Shown: piece by piece, positions 34,673 through 42,939 of the stretch
How the letters are laid out: every line of letters begins with the position of its first letter
How positions within the stretch are numbered: the first letter of the stretch is position 1
Source of the DNA: Bacillus sp. FJAT-14578
Lineage (GTDB): Bacteria; Bacillota; Bacilli; Bacillales; Bacillaceae_H
Assembly (NCBI RefSeq): GCF_000504165.1
Contig: NZ_KI632505.1
Span: 744,001-808,000, forward strand
Reading direction: 5' to 3'
Length of the DNA stretch: 64,000 nucleotides
Notes under the pieces: model-generated
What the model saw: only the letters and a program-made list of their open reading frames with translations
Databases searched by the model: none
Told to the model about the DNA's origin: nothing
Made by a program: the position numbers and the translations under genes

Positions 34673-34706
34673 CTCATTTCTTTATCTTCTGACATTCAAT
34701 TTCCCT

Positions 34707-35147
34707 TTACCATAGCACTGGCTTTGCCACCATAAACCACAGCATCGCCATTAAAAGGAAAAGATACATCCAAATCGCGCGGTGAAGCGTTCGTACCGCA
34801 GCATTCTTCTCCTGACTGCGTTCCTCAATTTTCCGGATTGCCGGCGAGAAGGCACGAGCAAGAAAAAACAAAGAGCTCACTAAAATGAAAATCGTCGCTA
34901 CAATCCAAGACGCTCCCCACGACCAGGGACCGGCAATGACAAGCAAGATTCCCGAAGCGACTAATACATGTCCCGCATGCTTGGAGAGCCTGATGACAAA
35001 CCGGAAAGCATCGAGGTAGATCCCTTGCACCGGCCCCTGGGCAGAGCGTAATTTACCAATCATCGGAAGAAGGACGATAAACGGCCCGATGGACAGAATA
35101 ACACTTGAGATATGTATATACAAAAGAAGTTTATACCCGATGCTCAT
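34707..35147 (-). CDS. Four-helix membrane protein (DUF2269-like)
   Basis: A 146-aa integral membrane protein with four helices (YKLLLYIHISSVILSIGPFIVLL, HVLVASGILLVIAGPW, IVATIFILVSSLFFLARA, MYLFLLMAMLWFMVAKP). Conserved-looking His residues (YIHISS, RLSKHAGH, TLHRA) could bind haem or metal, as in DUF2269/CopD-like proteins, but this is inference. It starts 12 bp after the ASCH gene with no obvious ribosome site, so it is probably translated by coupling. Confidence 0.7.
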   Translation of the reverse strand: MSIGYKLLLYIHISSVILSIGPFIVLLPMIGKLRSAQGPVQGIYLDAFRFVIRLSKHAGHVLVASGILLVIAGPWSWGASWIVATIFILVSSLFFLARAFSPAIRKIEERSQEKNAAVRTLHRAIWMYLFLLMAMLWFMVAKPVLW

Positions 35148-35159
35148 GGTTTCGTCAGA

Positions 35160-35510
35160 TTATTTTTCAACGGCGCGAAACTCATGAACCCATACTCTCA
35201 TTTGCGGAAGCCAAGGCATTCCGGGATGGATGGATAAGATGGATTGCTTGTACTCCTCCACGCTTTCATATCCTTCCTGGCGGGCATGCTCATCGGTCAA
35301 CTCGCCAAGAGATTGGGAGTATACACGTTCAACGACAAAATCCTTGTCATTTAGAGTCATGATTTCACCAATATCCGCATATCTGCCGTTACGGCGAGTA
35401 GCTGTTTTTTGTCCTGCCAGTACTTTTTCGACGTCTTCCGGAAGAGTAACGAGACGTTCGATTGTACAGGTTTTAGGCGGTAACGCATTGTTTTCGTTTT
35501 GAGTTGTCAT
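35160..35510 (-). CDS. ASCH-domain protein
   Basis: A 116-aa protein with the ASCH fold, a PUA-like RNA-binding barrel. Visible are VEKVLAGQKTATRRNGRYADIGEIM (the G-K-T-x-x-R signature) and FVVERVYSQSLGELTDEHARQEGY. ASCH proteins include nucleases and N4-acetylcytidine amidohydrolase, but the catalytic set here is not conclusive. AGGAGGCTATTTCAT precedes the ATG. Cotranscribed with the membrane protein downstream. Confidence 0.82.
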   Translation of the reverse strand: MTTQNENNALPPKTCTIERLVTLPEDVEKVLAGQKTATRRNGRYADIGEIMTLNDKDFVVERVYSQSLGELTDEHARQEGYESVEEYKQSILSIHPGMPWLPQMRVWVHEFRAVEK

Positions 35511-35593
35511 ATGAAATAGCCTCCTTATTGCTGTTTAAACACTTCTTAACATTACCATATTTTTGTGTTGGTTTGCATTAAAAGGAAAAAAAC

Positions 35594-35797
35594 TCATTTT
35601 CCCCCGAATATTTCAGCATTTCTTTTTTCGTCTTTCCAAAGTAAGAAGGAAGGACATTTGGCTTCTCCTTTTTGCGTTATGGCCCTTTCAGTTTGGATAG
35701 TTCGTCCTTTTTCATCCTTACAGCACAAAAAATACCAACGCTTCTTTAGCTTTCGTCTTTTTCTTACTCTCCACACAAAAAACACGAAAGAAAACAA
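35594..35797 (-). CDS. Possible small membrane-anchored basic peptide
   Basis: The frame reads (M)FSFVFFVWRVRKRRKLKKRW with a short hydrophobic start, a very basic stretch, CC, and an acidic/basic tail. A sigma-A-like promoter lies just upstream and a GGAAG ribosome site sits at 35814-35818, but its spacing fits an ATA or ATC codon (35801-35806) better than the TTG at 35797. It could be real with an atypical start, or chance. No known family. Confidence 0.3.
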   Translation of the reverse strand: MFSFVFFVWRVRKRRKLKKRWYFLCCKDEKGRTIQTERAITQKGEAKCPSFLLWKDEKRNAEIFGGK

Positions 35798-35830
35798 AAC
35801 GATTATAAAAAAACTTCCTTTCTCTCTTTT

Positions 35831-35859
35831 TTTATAGTTGAAAATTGATTATTTTACAA
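35831..35859 (-). promoter_or_regulatory. Sigma-A-like promoter, minus strand
   Basis: TTGTAA (35854-35859) and TATAAA (35831-35836) separated by 17 bp. It would drive the small frame at 35594-35797. Confidence 0.45.
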
Positions 35860-35987
35860 GTATAGTATTATTGTCGGAGGTCAGACATCATACGATGGAG
35901 TGCTGGAAACAAATCTCCTTTATGTTATTAATCTTAAAATAGATAAAACTTCTGATTCTCTCTCGATATCGCCAAGTTGGCATTAAT

Positions 35988-36001
35988 TGAAACCGCTATC
36001 A
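35988..36001. promoter_or_regulatory. cre box (CcpA) upstream of cdd-nupC
   Basis: TGAAACCGCTATCA matches TGWAANCGNTNWCA at all positions, 134 bp before the cdd start. In B. subtilis the nucleoside catabolic nupC operon is also under CcpA. The gap from 35880 to 36135 has no gene. Confidence 0.68.
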
Positions 36002-36135
36002 TATCGCGTAAATTTTGCAGTGGCTATTATAGAAAGTGATTTTCTGCCATTCAATGGACAGCAAGACGCTGTTGATGACGTTTCAATTTAAAGATAAACC
36101 ATTATTATTACATCCATATGAACGGAGTGAACGAA

Positions 36136-36534
36136 ATGACGATTCAAACATTGATTAACGAAGCCATCGAGGCCCGGAAACAAGCACATGCCCCCTACTC
36201 CACTTTCCAGGTTGGCGCAGCGGTCCTGACAAAGAATGATAACGTTTACCGCGGATGCAATATTGAAAATGCATCGTATGGATTAACGAACTGTGCAGAA
36301 AGAACGGCATTGTTTACAGCGGTTGCAAATGGGGAAAAAGCCGTAAAGGCCATTGCGATTGTCGGTGATACGGACGGGCCCATTTCTCCATGCGGAGCAT
36401 GCCGCCAAGTGATGGCGGAATTTTGCGATGAGCATACGAACATCATTTTAGCCAATTTAAAGGGAGATGTGCATGAAACCACGATCCAAGAGCTGCTTCC
36501 CGGTTTTTTCTCATCTCAAGATTTACATCAATAA
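36136..36534 (+). CDS. cdd: Cytidine deaminase
   Basis: A 132-aa zinc enzyme converting cytidine and deoxycytidine to uridines for salvage. Zinc-site motifs are GCNIENASYGLTNCAERTA (His replaced by Cys in the tetrameric type; Glu acts as proton shuttle) and SPCGACRQVMAEF. Length fits the small tetrameric class. The ATG at 36136 has GGAG 8 nt upstream; the frame's ATG at 36118 does not. It precedes nupC by 117 bp. Confidence 0.95.
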   Translation: MTIQTLINEAIEARKQAHAPYSTFQVGAAVLTKNDNVYRGCNIENASYGLTNCAERTALFTAVANGEKAVKAIAIVGDTDGPISPCGACRQVMAEFCDEHTNIILANLKGDVHETTIQELLPGFFSSQDLHQ

Positions 36535-36651
36535 TTACTGGGTAAACTAAATGATATTAATAGGAATGCCAATCATTGGAACGGATGTTGTATGCCTTTC
36601 CAACGGCCATATGCTCTCTTTTCTATGATAACAACTTAGCGGAGGTTCAAC

Positions 36652-37833
36652 ATGCAATATTTAATTTCAATTTTAGGATTGTTCGTCGTACTTGGGTTAG
36701 CGTTTGCAGCCAGCAACGATCGAAAAAACATTAAATATAAACCGATCATTATTATGGTAGTTATTCAGTTATTGTTAGCCTATGTATTGCTAAATACGAA
36801 ATTTGGCTTGGTGCTCATTACGGGAATTGCGAAGGTTTTCGAAAAACTTTTAGCCTATGCGGCTGAAGGAATTAACTTTGTCTTCGGTGGAATCGCCAAT
36901 GAAGGACAAATGTCTTTTTTCCTGGGCGTACTGCTCCCGATCGTATTCATTTCTGTTTTAATTGGTATTTTTCAGTATTTCAAAATTCTTCCTTTCATCA
37001 TGAGAGGAATTGGGTTGATCTTAAGCAAGATCAATGGAATGGGTAAATTGGAGTCGTATAACGCAGTCGCTTCTGCCATGGTTGGGCAATCAGAAGTATT
37101 TATTACTGTGAAAAAACAGCTCGGCCAATTGCCGCCCCACCGTTTATACACATTATGTGCTTCCGCGATGTCAACGGTTTCGATGTCGATCGTCGGTGCT
37201 TACATGACCATGATTGAACCAAGATATGTGGTAACAGCGATTGTCATCAATTTATTTGGCGGATTTATTATTGCTTCTGTTATTAACCCTTATACAGTAG
37301 AGGACCGTGAAGATATTTTAGAAGTGCAAGAGGAAGAGAAACAAAGCTTTTTTGAAATGCTGGGAGAATACATTATGGACGGCTTCAAAGTAGCCATCAT
37401 CGTCGGTGCCATGCTGATTGGTTTCGTGGCATTAATGGCAGCCATCAACAATGTGTTCGATTTAGCGTTCGGAATCACTTTCCAGCAAATTTTGGGGTAT
37501 GTGTTCGCTCCTTTCGCCTTCATCATGAGTATCCCGCTTGCTGAAGTCGTTCCAGCCGGCGGCATTATGGCGACTAAACTCGTCACAAATGAATTCGTTG
37601 CCATGATGGATTTAGCGAAAGTTGCACCTGAAATGAGCCCGCGTACATTAGGCATCATTTCCGTCTTCCTTGTATCCTTTGCCAACTTCTCATCGATCGG
37701 TATTATTGCCGGTGCGGTAAAAGGCTTGAATGAAAAACAAGGAAACGTTGTGGCCCGCTTTGGATTAAAGTTATTATACGGTGCTACTTTAGTAAGTGTG
37801 TTATCGGCAATTATTGTAAGTTTTGTTTTATAA
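36652..37833 (+). CDS. nupC: Concentrative nucleoside transporter NupC
   Basis: A 393-aa CNT-family cation-nucleoside symporter, the same length as B. subtilis NupC. Family signatures are FFLGVLLPIVFISVLIGIFQY, GQSEVFITVKKQL, SAMSTVSMSIVGAYMTMIEPRYV, and NEFVAMMDLAKVAP with FANFSSIGIIAGAVKGLN near the end. Together with cdd it forms a pyrimidine nucleoside uptake and salvage pair. AGCGGAGGTTCAAC precedes the ATG. Likely shares the cdd promoter and cre box. Confidence 0.95.
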   Translation: MQYLISILGLFVVLGLAFAASNDRKNIKYKPIIIMVVIQLLLAYVLLNTKFGLVLITGIAKVFEKLLAYAAEGINFVFGGIANEGQMSFFLGVLLPIVFISVLIGIFQYFKILPFIMRGIGLILSKINGMGKLESYNAVASAMVGQSEVFITVKKQLGQLPPHRLYTLCASAMSTVSMSIVGAYMTMIEPRYVVTAIVINLFGGFIIASVINPYTVEDREDILEVQEEEKQSFFEMLGEYIMDGFKVAIIVGAMLIGFVALMAAINNVFDLAFGITFQQILGYVFAPFAFIMSIPLAEVVPAGGIMATKLVTNEFVAMMDLAKVAPEMSPRTLGIISVFLVSFANFSSIGIIAGAVKGLNEKQGNVVARFGLKLLYGATLVSVLSAIIVSFVL

Positions 37834-37841
37834 TTTAATAA

Positions 37842-37887
37842 AAAGCCTGTCACCTTTCCGCAGATGGAGAGTGGGCAGGTTTTTTCA
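37842..37887 (+). terminator. Terminator after nupC
   Basis: AAAAGCCTGTCACC pairs imperfectly with GTGGGCAGGTTTTT, followed by a T-run. Confidence 0.7.
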
Positions 37888-37919
37888 TTTTCTAGATGAA
37901 GATATTTCATGTGAGCATA

Positions 37920-37937
37920 TTGTGTAATATTTCACGA
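37920..37937. promoter_or_regulatory. Rex-like box upstream of yjlC-ndh
   Basis: TTGTGTAATATTTCACGA differs at two positions from TTGTGAA-N4-TTCACAA. Rex, the NADH/NAD+ sensor, controls yjlC-ndh in B. subtilis, so the site fits its context. Confidence 0.62.
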
Positions 37938-38035
37938 ATCCTCTTGAGTTTTTTAGTCGGCTAGAGTTATCATAAGAAAGGGGATTCATAATCCCATACA
38001 TTTAGGAGTAATACTATCGCAGAGGAGAATTAAAT

Positions 38036-38473
38036 ATGCCACAAACATTGACTCAAACAAAGCCTGAACAAGAATCAGTTAATTTGTCCATTCGCCAAGA
38101 ACAACTTGATATCCTTGATCAGTTATTAAAGCCAGAGGTTCAGGAATCTTTAACAACTCTTGTAGAACAGCTGCCAAAATTAACGGAGCTTGTAACTGTT
38201 TTAACTAAGTCTTATGACTTTGCTCAATCAGTCGCAACTGATGACGTGTTAAAGAATGATACGGTCAGCGCCATCAAAGAAATTGCAGAGCCTGTAGCAG
38301 ACACAGTTAAAAACATTGCAGCAACTGCTATCGAAGCGAAAGACCGCGCAGAGGAAAGCAATGAAGTAATCGGCCTTTTCGGTCTTTTAAGAATGTTAAA
38401 AGACCCGCAAGCGCAGAAGCTTTTCCGTTTCGTAAATGCTTACCTTGAAATCAATGCAACTCGCAATAAGTAA
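38036..38473 (+). CDS. yjlC: DUF1641 protein, YjlC-like
   Basis: A 145-aa soluble helical protein of the DUF1641 group: LDQLLKPEVQESLTTLVEQLPKLTELVTVL near the start and NEVIGLFGLLRMLKDPQAQKLFRFVNAYLE at the end. In B. subtilis the same gene, yjlC, precedes ndh in a Rex-controlled operon. The function is unproven; association with the membrane dehydrogenase is likely. GAGGAGAATTAAAT precedes the ATG, and ndh starts 43 bp downstream. Confidence 0.88.
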   Translation: MPQTLTQTKPEQESVNLSIRQEQLDILDQLLKPEVQESLTTLVEQLPKLTELVTVLTKSYDFAQSVATDDVLKNDTVSAIKEIAEPVADTVKNIAATAIEAKDRAEESNEVIGLFGLLRMLKDPQAQKLFRFVNAYLEINATRNK

Positions 38474-38516
38474 TTCATTCTATATTCAACTTAGTAAAAA
38501 TACGGGGGAGTAAACT

Positions 38517-39701
38517 ATGTCAAAACATATTGTCATCTTAGGTGCAGGTTATGGTGGACTTTTAACTGCTTTAACCGCTCGTAAATACTTAAATAAAGCT
38601 GAAGCGAAGATTACGGTAATAAACCAATACCCGACACACCAAATCATCACGGAATTACATCGCCTTGCAGGTGGCACTACTTCTGAAGGAGCAGTTGCTT
38701 TACCTTTAGCGAAACTTTTCAAAGGAAAAGATATCGATCTTAAAATCGCAAAGGTTGAAACTTTTTCAGCAGATAACAAAGAAGTAAAGCTTTCTGACGG
38801 TTCTACTTTATCATACGATGCCCTTGTGGTCGGTTTAGGAAGTACAACGGCTTACTTCGGTATTCCAGGACTTGAAGAGCACAGCATGGTGTTAAAATCT
38901 GTTGCTGATGCAAACAAAGTTTACAATCATATCGAAGACCGCATCCGTGAATATGCGAAAACGAAAAATGAAGCGGATGCAACAATTCTAATCGGCGGCG
39001 GCGGCTTAACCGGCGTTGAATTGGTTGGTGAAATTGTTGACCACATGCCGAAAGTGGCTAAACAGTACGGCGTAGATCCAAAAGAATTGAAAATCATGCT
39101 TGTAGAAGCTGGTCCAAAAATTCTTCCGGTTTTACCTGATCATTTAATCGAGCGTGCAACGGCTAGTTTAGAAAAGCGCGGCGTTCAATTCTTGACAGGT
39201 CTTCCTGTAACGAATGTTAACGGAAATGAAATCGACTTAAAAGATGGCCAAAAAATCGTTGCTAACACGTTCGTTTGGACAGGCGGTGTCCAAGGTAACC
39301 CATTAGTCGGTCAATCTGGATTGGCAGTAGACCGCGGCCGTGCAACGGTTAATGAATACCTTCAATCTACTTCCCACAGCGACGTATTTGTCGTTGGTGA
39401 CAGCGCTGTTGCCTTCCCTGAAGAAGGCGGCCGTCCATACGCACCTACAGCACAAAACGCATGGCAAATGGGTGAACTTGTTGGATACAACCTATTCGCA
39501 TACTTACAAGATAAAACATTTGAAAAGTTTGCTCCAGTAAACTCTGGTACACTTGCAAGCTTAGGCCGTAAAGATGCGGTTGCTACAATTGGAGCAAATG
39601 AAACTCCACTTAAAGGCTTACCGGCTACTTTAATGAAAGAAGCAAGTAACGTTCGTTATTTGTCACATATTAAAGGTCTGTTCAGCATCGTACAACACTA
39701 A
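38517..39701 (+). CDS. ndh: Type II NADH:quinone oxidoreductase
   Basis: A 394-aa peripheral membrane flavoprotein that oxidises NADH and reduces menaquinone without pumping protons. The FAD motif IVILGAGYGGLLTAL is at the N-terminus; the NAD motif ILIGGGGLTGVELVGEI is near 165; PTHQIITELHRLAGG, DVFVVGDSA and YAPTAQNAWQMGE with the quinone-side A-Q-x-A signature are present. The C-terminus is short and lacks a membrane helix, as in this family. Together with qoxABCD it supplies electrons to the aa3 branch. GGGGGAGTAAACT precedes the ATG. Confidence 0.95.
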   Translation: MSKHIVILGAGYGGLLTALTARKYLNKAEAKITVINQYPTHQIITELHRLAGGTTSEGAVALPLAKLFKGKDIDLKIAKVETFSADNKEVKLSDGSTLSYDALVVGLGSTTAYFGIPGLEEHSMVLKSVADANKVYNHIEDRIREYAKTKNEADATILIGGGGLTGVELVGEIVDHMPKVAKQYGVDPKELKIMLVEAGPKILPVLPDHLIERATASLEKRGVQFLTGLPVTNVNGNEIDLKDGQKIVANTFVWTGGVQGNPLVGQSGLAVDRGRATVNEYLQSTSHSDVFVVGDSAVAFPEEGGRPYAPTAQNAWQMGELVGYNLFAYLQDKTFEKFAPVNSGTLASLGRKDAVATIGANETPLKGLPATLMKEASNVRYLSHIKGLFSIVQH

Positions 39702-39850
39702 TTTATAAATCGACATAAATAAAGGCCATGGATAAAACGTCCATGGCCTTTATTTTCGCCTAAGCGTCGACAAGCTGCCTGAATCATCAATTGTGAGTGT
39801 CGCTCGATGGGATGAAGACGTGTCGAATTATTAAGTGGAATGTATATAAA
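39700..39850. repeat. Large structured element (copy 2), internally deleted
   Basis: ATCGACA near the left edge can pair with TGTCGA at 39813. It includes CGCCTAAGCG, ATTGTGAGTG, CTCGATGGGATGAAGACGTG and GTCGAATTATTAAGTGGAAT, matching the outer parts of the element at 26.57-26.76 kb, while the middle ~65 nt is missing. The inner hairpin AAAGGCCATGGA...TCCATGGCCTTT (39721-39753) probably serves as the ndh terminator. Confidence 0.58.
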
Positions 39851-39923
39851 GCGCTATAATTATGTTTAAAAATTGAGGTGGATTCATCGAAAAAAGCTGA
39901 ATCGATCAGGACTTTTTCAATGA

Positions 39924-39967
39924 AAAAGCCTGCAGCTATGTCTAGTTGACATGGGCTGCAGGCTTTT
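39924..39967. terminator. Hairpin terminator downstream of qoxD
   Basis: AAAAGCCTGCAGC pairs with GCTGCAGGCTTTT, with inner pairing ATGT/ACAT. It can end the qox transcript from the right. Confidence 0.85.
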
Positions 39968-40036
39968 CTTCATTTACATATAAAGAATTCCCAATAAGCG
40001 CGAGAATTTCTATCTCCCGCTTATTGAGGATTCACG

Positions 40037-40342
40037 TTATTGCACTTGCGAGTTAAAGGTCATAATCCACATTGAACCGGCGACGATCGTAATGACGAAG
40101 ACGACTCCTAGAACTAATGCCATGACATTATAGCGAGGTTTTTCTCCTTCTTTAATGTGCATGAAGAAAAACAACTGAATGAAAAACTGCAGAACGGCCA
40201 TCCCCATAATAACCATAGCAAGCGGTCCCCTGCTTAACGTATGGTTCAATACCATAACAAGCGGAATGATCGTCAGTACAATCGAAAAGATAAAACCGAT
40301 GACGTACGCTTTTAATGACCCATGATGTTCTTCGTGTGACAT
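40037..40342 (-). CDS. qoxD: Quinol oxidase aa3 subunit IV
   Basis: A 101-aa three-helix subunit of the haem-copper menaquinol oxidase. GSLKAYVIGFIFSIVLTIIPLVMVL, then AVLQFFIQLFFFMHIKEGEKPRYN and the last helix VVFVITIVAGSMWIM match subunit IV (CyoD/QoxD). It aids assembly of the copper site in subunit I. It ends the operon, one base after qoxC. Confidence 0.94.
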   Translation of the reverse strand: MSHEEHHGSLKAYVIGFIFSIVLTIIPLVMVLNHTLSRGPLAMVIMGMAVLQFFIQLFFFMHIKEGEKPRYNVMALVLGVVFVITIVAGSMWIMTFNSQVQ

Positions 40343-40343
40343 C

Positions 40344-40943
40344 TTACATCACCCCCATTAAATAAACCGCTGTGTAAAGGAAAATCCAGACGACGTCAAG
40401 GAAGTGCCAGTACAAGCTGATGATCGTCACTTTACGCTTCGTGACATCTGTAATGCCGCGGCGTTTCAATTGCAAAATGATGGAAGTCATCCACACTAAT
40501 CCGATCGATACGTGGATACCGTGCGTACTAACCAGCGTGTAGAAGGCCGTTAAGAACGCACTTGTTGAAATCGTTGCGCCTTCGTGCACCATGATACGGA
40601 ATTCATTGATTTCCAGACCAATGAATGATAAACCTAACAATGCCGTTACGATCAACCAGCCAATTAAACTTTTAACCTTCCCTTTTTGCATCGCAAGCAC
40701 AGCCAAACCGCTCGTGAAACTGCTCGTCAATAGAATGAAGGTTTCCGCAACAAATCCCGGTACTTCAAATAGTTCTTTTCCTGTAGGGCCTCCGGCTGTA
40801 TGATCCCAAAGGACGGCATATGTCGCGAACAACGCTCCGAATAAAATACAGTCTGTTACAAGAAACAACCAAAACCCAAGTACTTTGATCGATTCATGAT
40901 CTTCATGATGATGTTCGTCATGATGTGCTGCAGCATGTGCCAT
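40344..40943 (-). CDS. qoxC: Quinol oxidase aa3 subunit III
   Basis: A 199-aa five-helix subunit III. A histidine-rich N-terminus (AHAAAHHDEHHHEDHE) precedes LGFWLFLVTDCILFGALFATYAVL; later come ETFILLTSSFTSGLAVLAM and LVSTHGIHVSIGLVWM with the typical THGxHV. It stabilises the proton-pumping core. Its start overlaps the last base of qoxB, showing tight coupling. Confidence 0.95.
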   Translation of the reverse strand: MAHAAAHHDEHHHEDHESIKVLGFWLFLVTDCILFGALFATYAVLWDHTAGGPTGKELFEVPGFVAETFILLTSSFTSGLAVLAMQKGKVKSLIGWLIVTALLGLSFIGLEINEFRIMVHEGATISTSAFLTAFYTLVSTHGIHVSIGLVWMTSIILQLKRRGITDVTKRKVTIISLYWHFLDVVWIFLYTAVYLMGVM

Positions 40944-42910
40944 TATACAACCCTCCCTAATGAGGCCTCGGTGCTTTTAATCTCTTCAACCGGAATATAG
41001 TAATCCGAATCATATTGGAAGGAGCGCGCAAGCATACATCCTGCTACTCCAATCAATCCGAAAATGGCCATCCATACCCAATTGAATGTCAAGCCAAAGC
41101 CGGCAATGAACCAGAATACCGACATGATAAACGGGATTCCCGAGTTTTTCGGCATATGGATCGGCTTAAGGTTAACGGACTTTTTAGCCTCTTTATTTTT
41201 CATTTCCTCTTTCATTGTCCACCATGCATCTTGCCCTTTTACTTCAGGAACAACTGCAAAGTTATAATGCGGCGGCGGTGATGGGATGGACCATTCTAAT
41301 GTACGGCCATTCCATGGATCGCCTGTTAAGTCACGCTCACCATACTTAATTCCATGAAGAATTTGGGCTACCTGGAAGATGAAGCCGATTCCCATAAAGA
41401 ATGCTCCGACGGTTGAAACCACGTTTAATGGACCCCAGCCCATATCGAAGTCATATACGTAAATACGGCGTGTCATTCCCATGAATCCTAACGCATATTG
41501 CGGCATGAAACATACATAGAACCCGATGTTCCAAGTCCAGAACGCCCATTTTCCAAGGCGGTCATTCAATTTAAAACCAAACATTTTCGGCCACCAATAA
41601 TAAAGTCCTGCGAAGAAGCCGAATACTACCCCGCCAATTAGCACTTGGTGGAAGTGGGCAATTAAGAAATAACTGTTATGATATTGATAATCTGCTGGTG
41701 CAACGGAAAGCATAACCCCCGTCGCTCCTCCGACAACAAAGCATGGAATGAATCCGAGGGTCCATAACATCGGCTGTGTAATTTGAATGCGGCCGCGGAA
41801 CATCGTGAATAACCAGTTAAATACTTTTACCCCCGTCGGAATACCAATCGCCATTGTCGTGATGGCAAAGAACACGTTTACGTTGGCGTCTGCGCCCATT
41901 GTAAAGAAGTGATGCACCCATGTGAAATAAGAGAGTACACTGATGATCATCATTGAGAACACCATTGATTTGTAACCGAATACCTTTTTCTTCGAGAATG
42001 TCGCCACAATTTCAGAGAAAATACCGAATGCAGGAAGGACAACGATGTATACCTCAGGATGTCCCCACATCCAGATTAAGTTGACGTACATCATCGGATT
42101 TCCGCCGCCGGCCATCGTGAACAAATGTCCGTCAAAGAAGCGGTCGACAAATAATAAAGCAAGTGTCACCGTTAATACAGGGAACGCGAAAATGATGGTG
42201 ATACAGCTTGCCAATACGGACCAAGTGAATAATGGCATATCCATTAACTTCATTCCTGGTGCACGCATTTTTAAAATCGTAACGATGAAGTTGATACCTG
42301 AAGCCAAACTACCGATACCGGAAATCTGAACTCCCCAAATATAGAAATCCTGTCCAGGGCCCGGACTAAATTCCATTCCTGACAACGGCGGGTAGCTAAG
42401 CCATCCGGCCGCTGGAGAACCTCCGATTACGAAGGAAATGTTAAACAACATCGCTCCAAAGAAAAACAACCAAAAGCTGACGGCATTTAAAAACGGGTAC
42501 GCTACGTCCCTTGCGCCGATTTGAAGCGGAACAACGATATTAAAGAAGGCAAACATAAGCGGCATCGCCATGAATAGGATCATGATCGTACCGTGAGTCG
42601 TAAAAATTTCATTATAGTGATGCGAGTCTAAAAACTCCCACTGCGGGAATGCAAGCTGGATACGCATCAAGAGAGCGTCTACCCCGCCTCGGAACAGCAT
42701 TAGTAATGAAGAAAGCATATACATGATTCCGATTTTCTTATGGTCAACAGTTGTGAGCCATTCGCGCCATAACCATTTCCATTTTTTGAAATAAGTTAAA
42801 ACGAAGACAATTCCAATCATTGTTAAAACGATTGAGACATCCGCACCATAAATGAGCGGTTCGCCTGTTACAAAAAATTCCGATGCGAAATCTTTTAGTT
42901 TATCGAACAA
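40943..42910 (-). CDS. qoxB: Quinol oxidase aa3 subunit I
   Basis: A 655-aa core subunit with about 14 helices, holding haem a and the haem a3-CuB centre where oxygen is reduced and protons pumped. MFMFMAMP-type segment (TTHGTIMILFMAMPLMF) carries the haem a His; WMWGHPEVYIVVLPAFG holds the CuB His and cross-linked Tyr; HHFFTMGADA gives the His pair; HFHQVLIGGVVFGFFAG holds the haem a3 and a ligands. The start is TTG, set by GGAGGAAATCCC. Confidence 0.97.
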   Translation of the reverse strand: MFDKLKDFASEFFVTGEPLIYGADVSIVLTMIGIVFVLTYFKKWKWLWREWLTTVDHKKIGIMYMLSSLLMLFRGGVDALLMRIQLAFPQWEFLDSHHYNEIFTTHGTIMILFMAMPLMFAFFNIVVPLQIGARDVAYPFLNAVSFWLFFFGAMLFNISFVIGGSPAAGWLSYPPLSGMEFSPGPGQDFYIWGVQISGIGSLASGINFIVTILKMRAPGMKLMDMPLFTWSVLASCITIIFAFPVLTVTLALLFVDRFFDGHLFTMAGGGNPMMYVNLIWMWGHPEVYIVVLPAFGIFSEIVATFSKKKVFGYKSMVFSMMIISVLSYFTWVHHFFTMGADANVNVFFAITTMAIGIPTGVKVFNWLFTMFRGRIQITQPMLWTLGFIPCFVVGGATGVMLSVAPADYQYHNSYFLIAHFHQVLIGGVVFGFFAGLYYWWPKMFGFKLNDRLGKWAFWTWNIGFYVCFMPQYALGFMGMTRRIYVYDFDMGWGPLNVVSTVGAFFMGIGFIFQVAQILHGIKYGERDLTGDPWNGRTLEWSIPSPPPHYNFAVVPEVKGQDAWWTMKEEMKNKEAKKSVNLKPIHMPKNSGIPFIMSVFWFIAGFGLTFNWVWMAIFGLIGVAGCMLARSFQYDSDYYIPVEEIKSTEASLGRVV

Positions 42911-42939
42911 AGGGATTTCCTCCTTTCCCTGATCTCCAA

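Noticed and set aside
37290..37910. Minus-strand frame of 206 codons
   Set aside because: Antisense to nupC; composition fits a shadow frame and it also runs through the nupC terminator.
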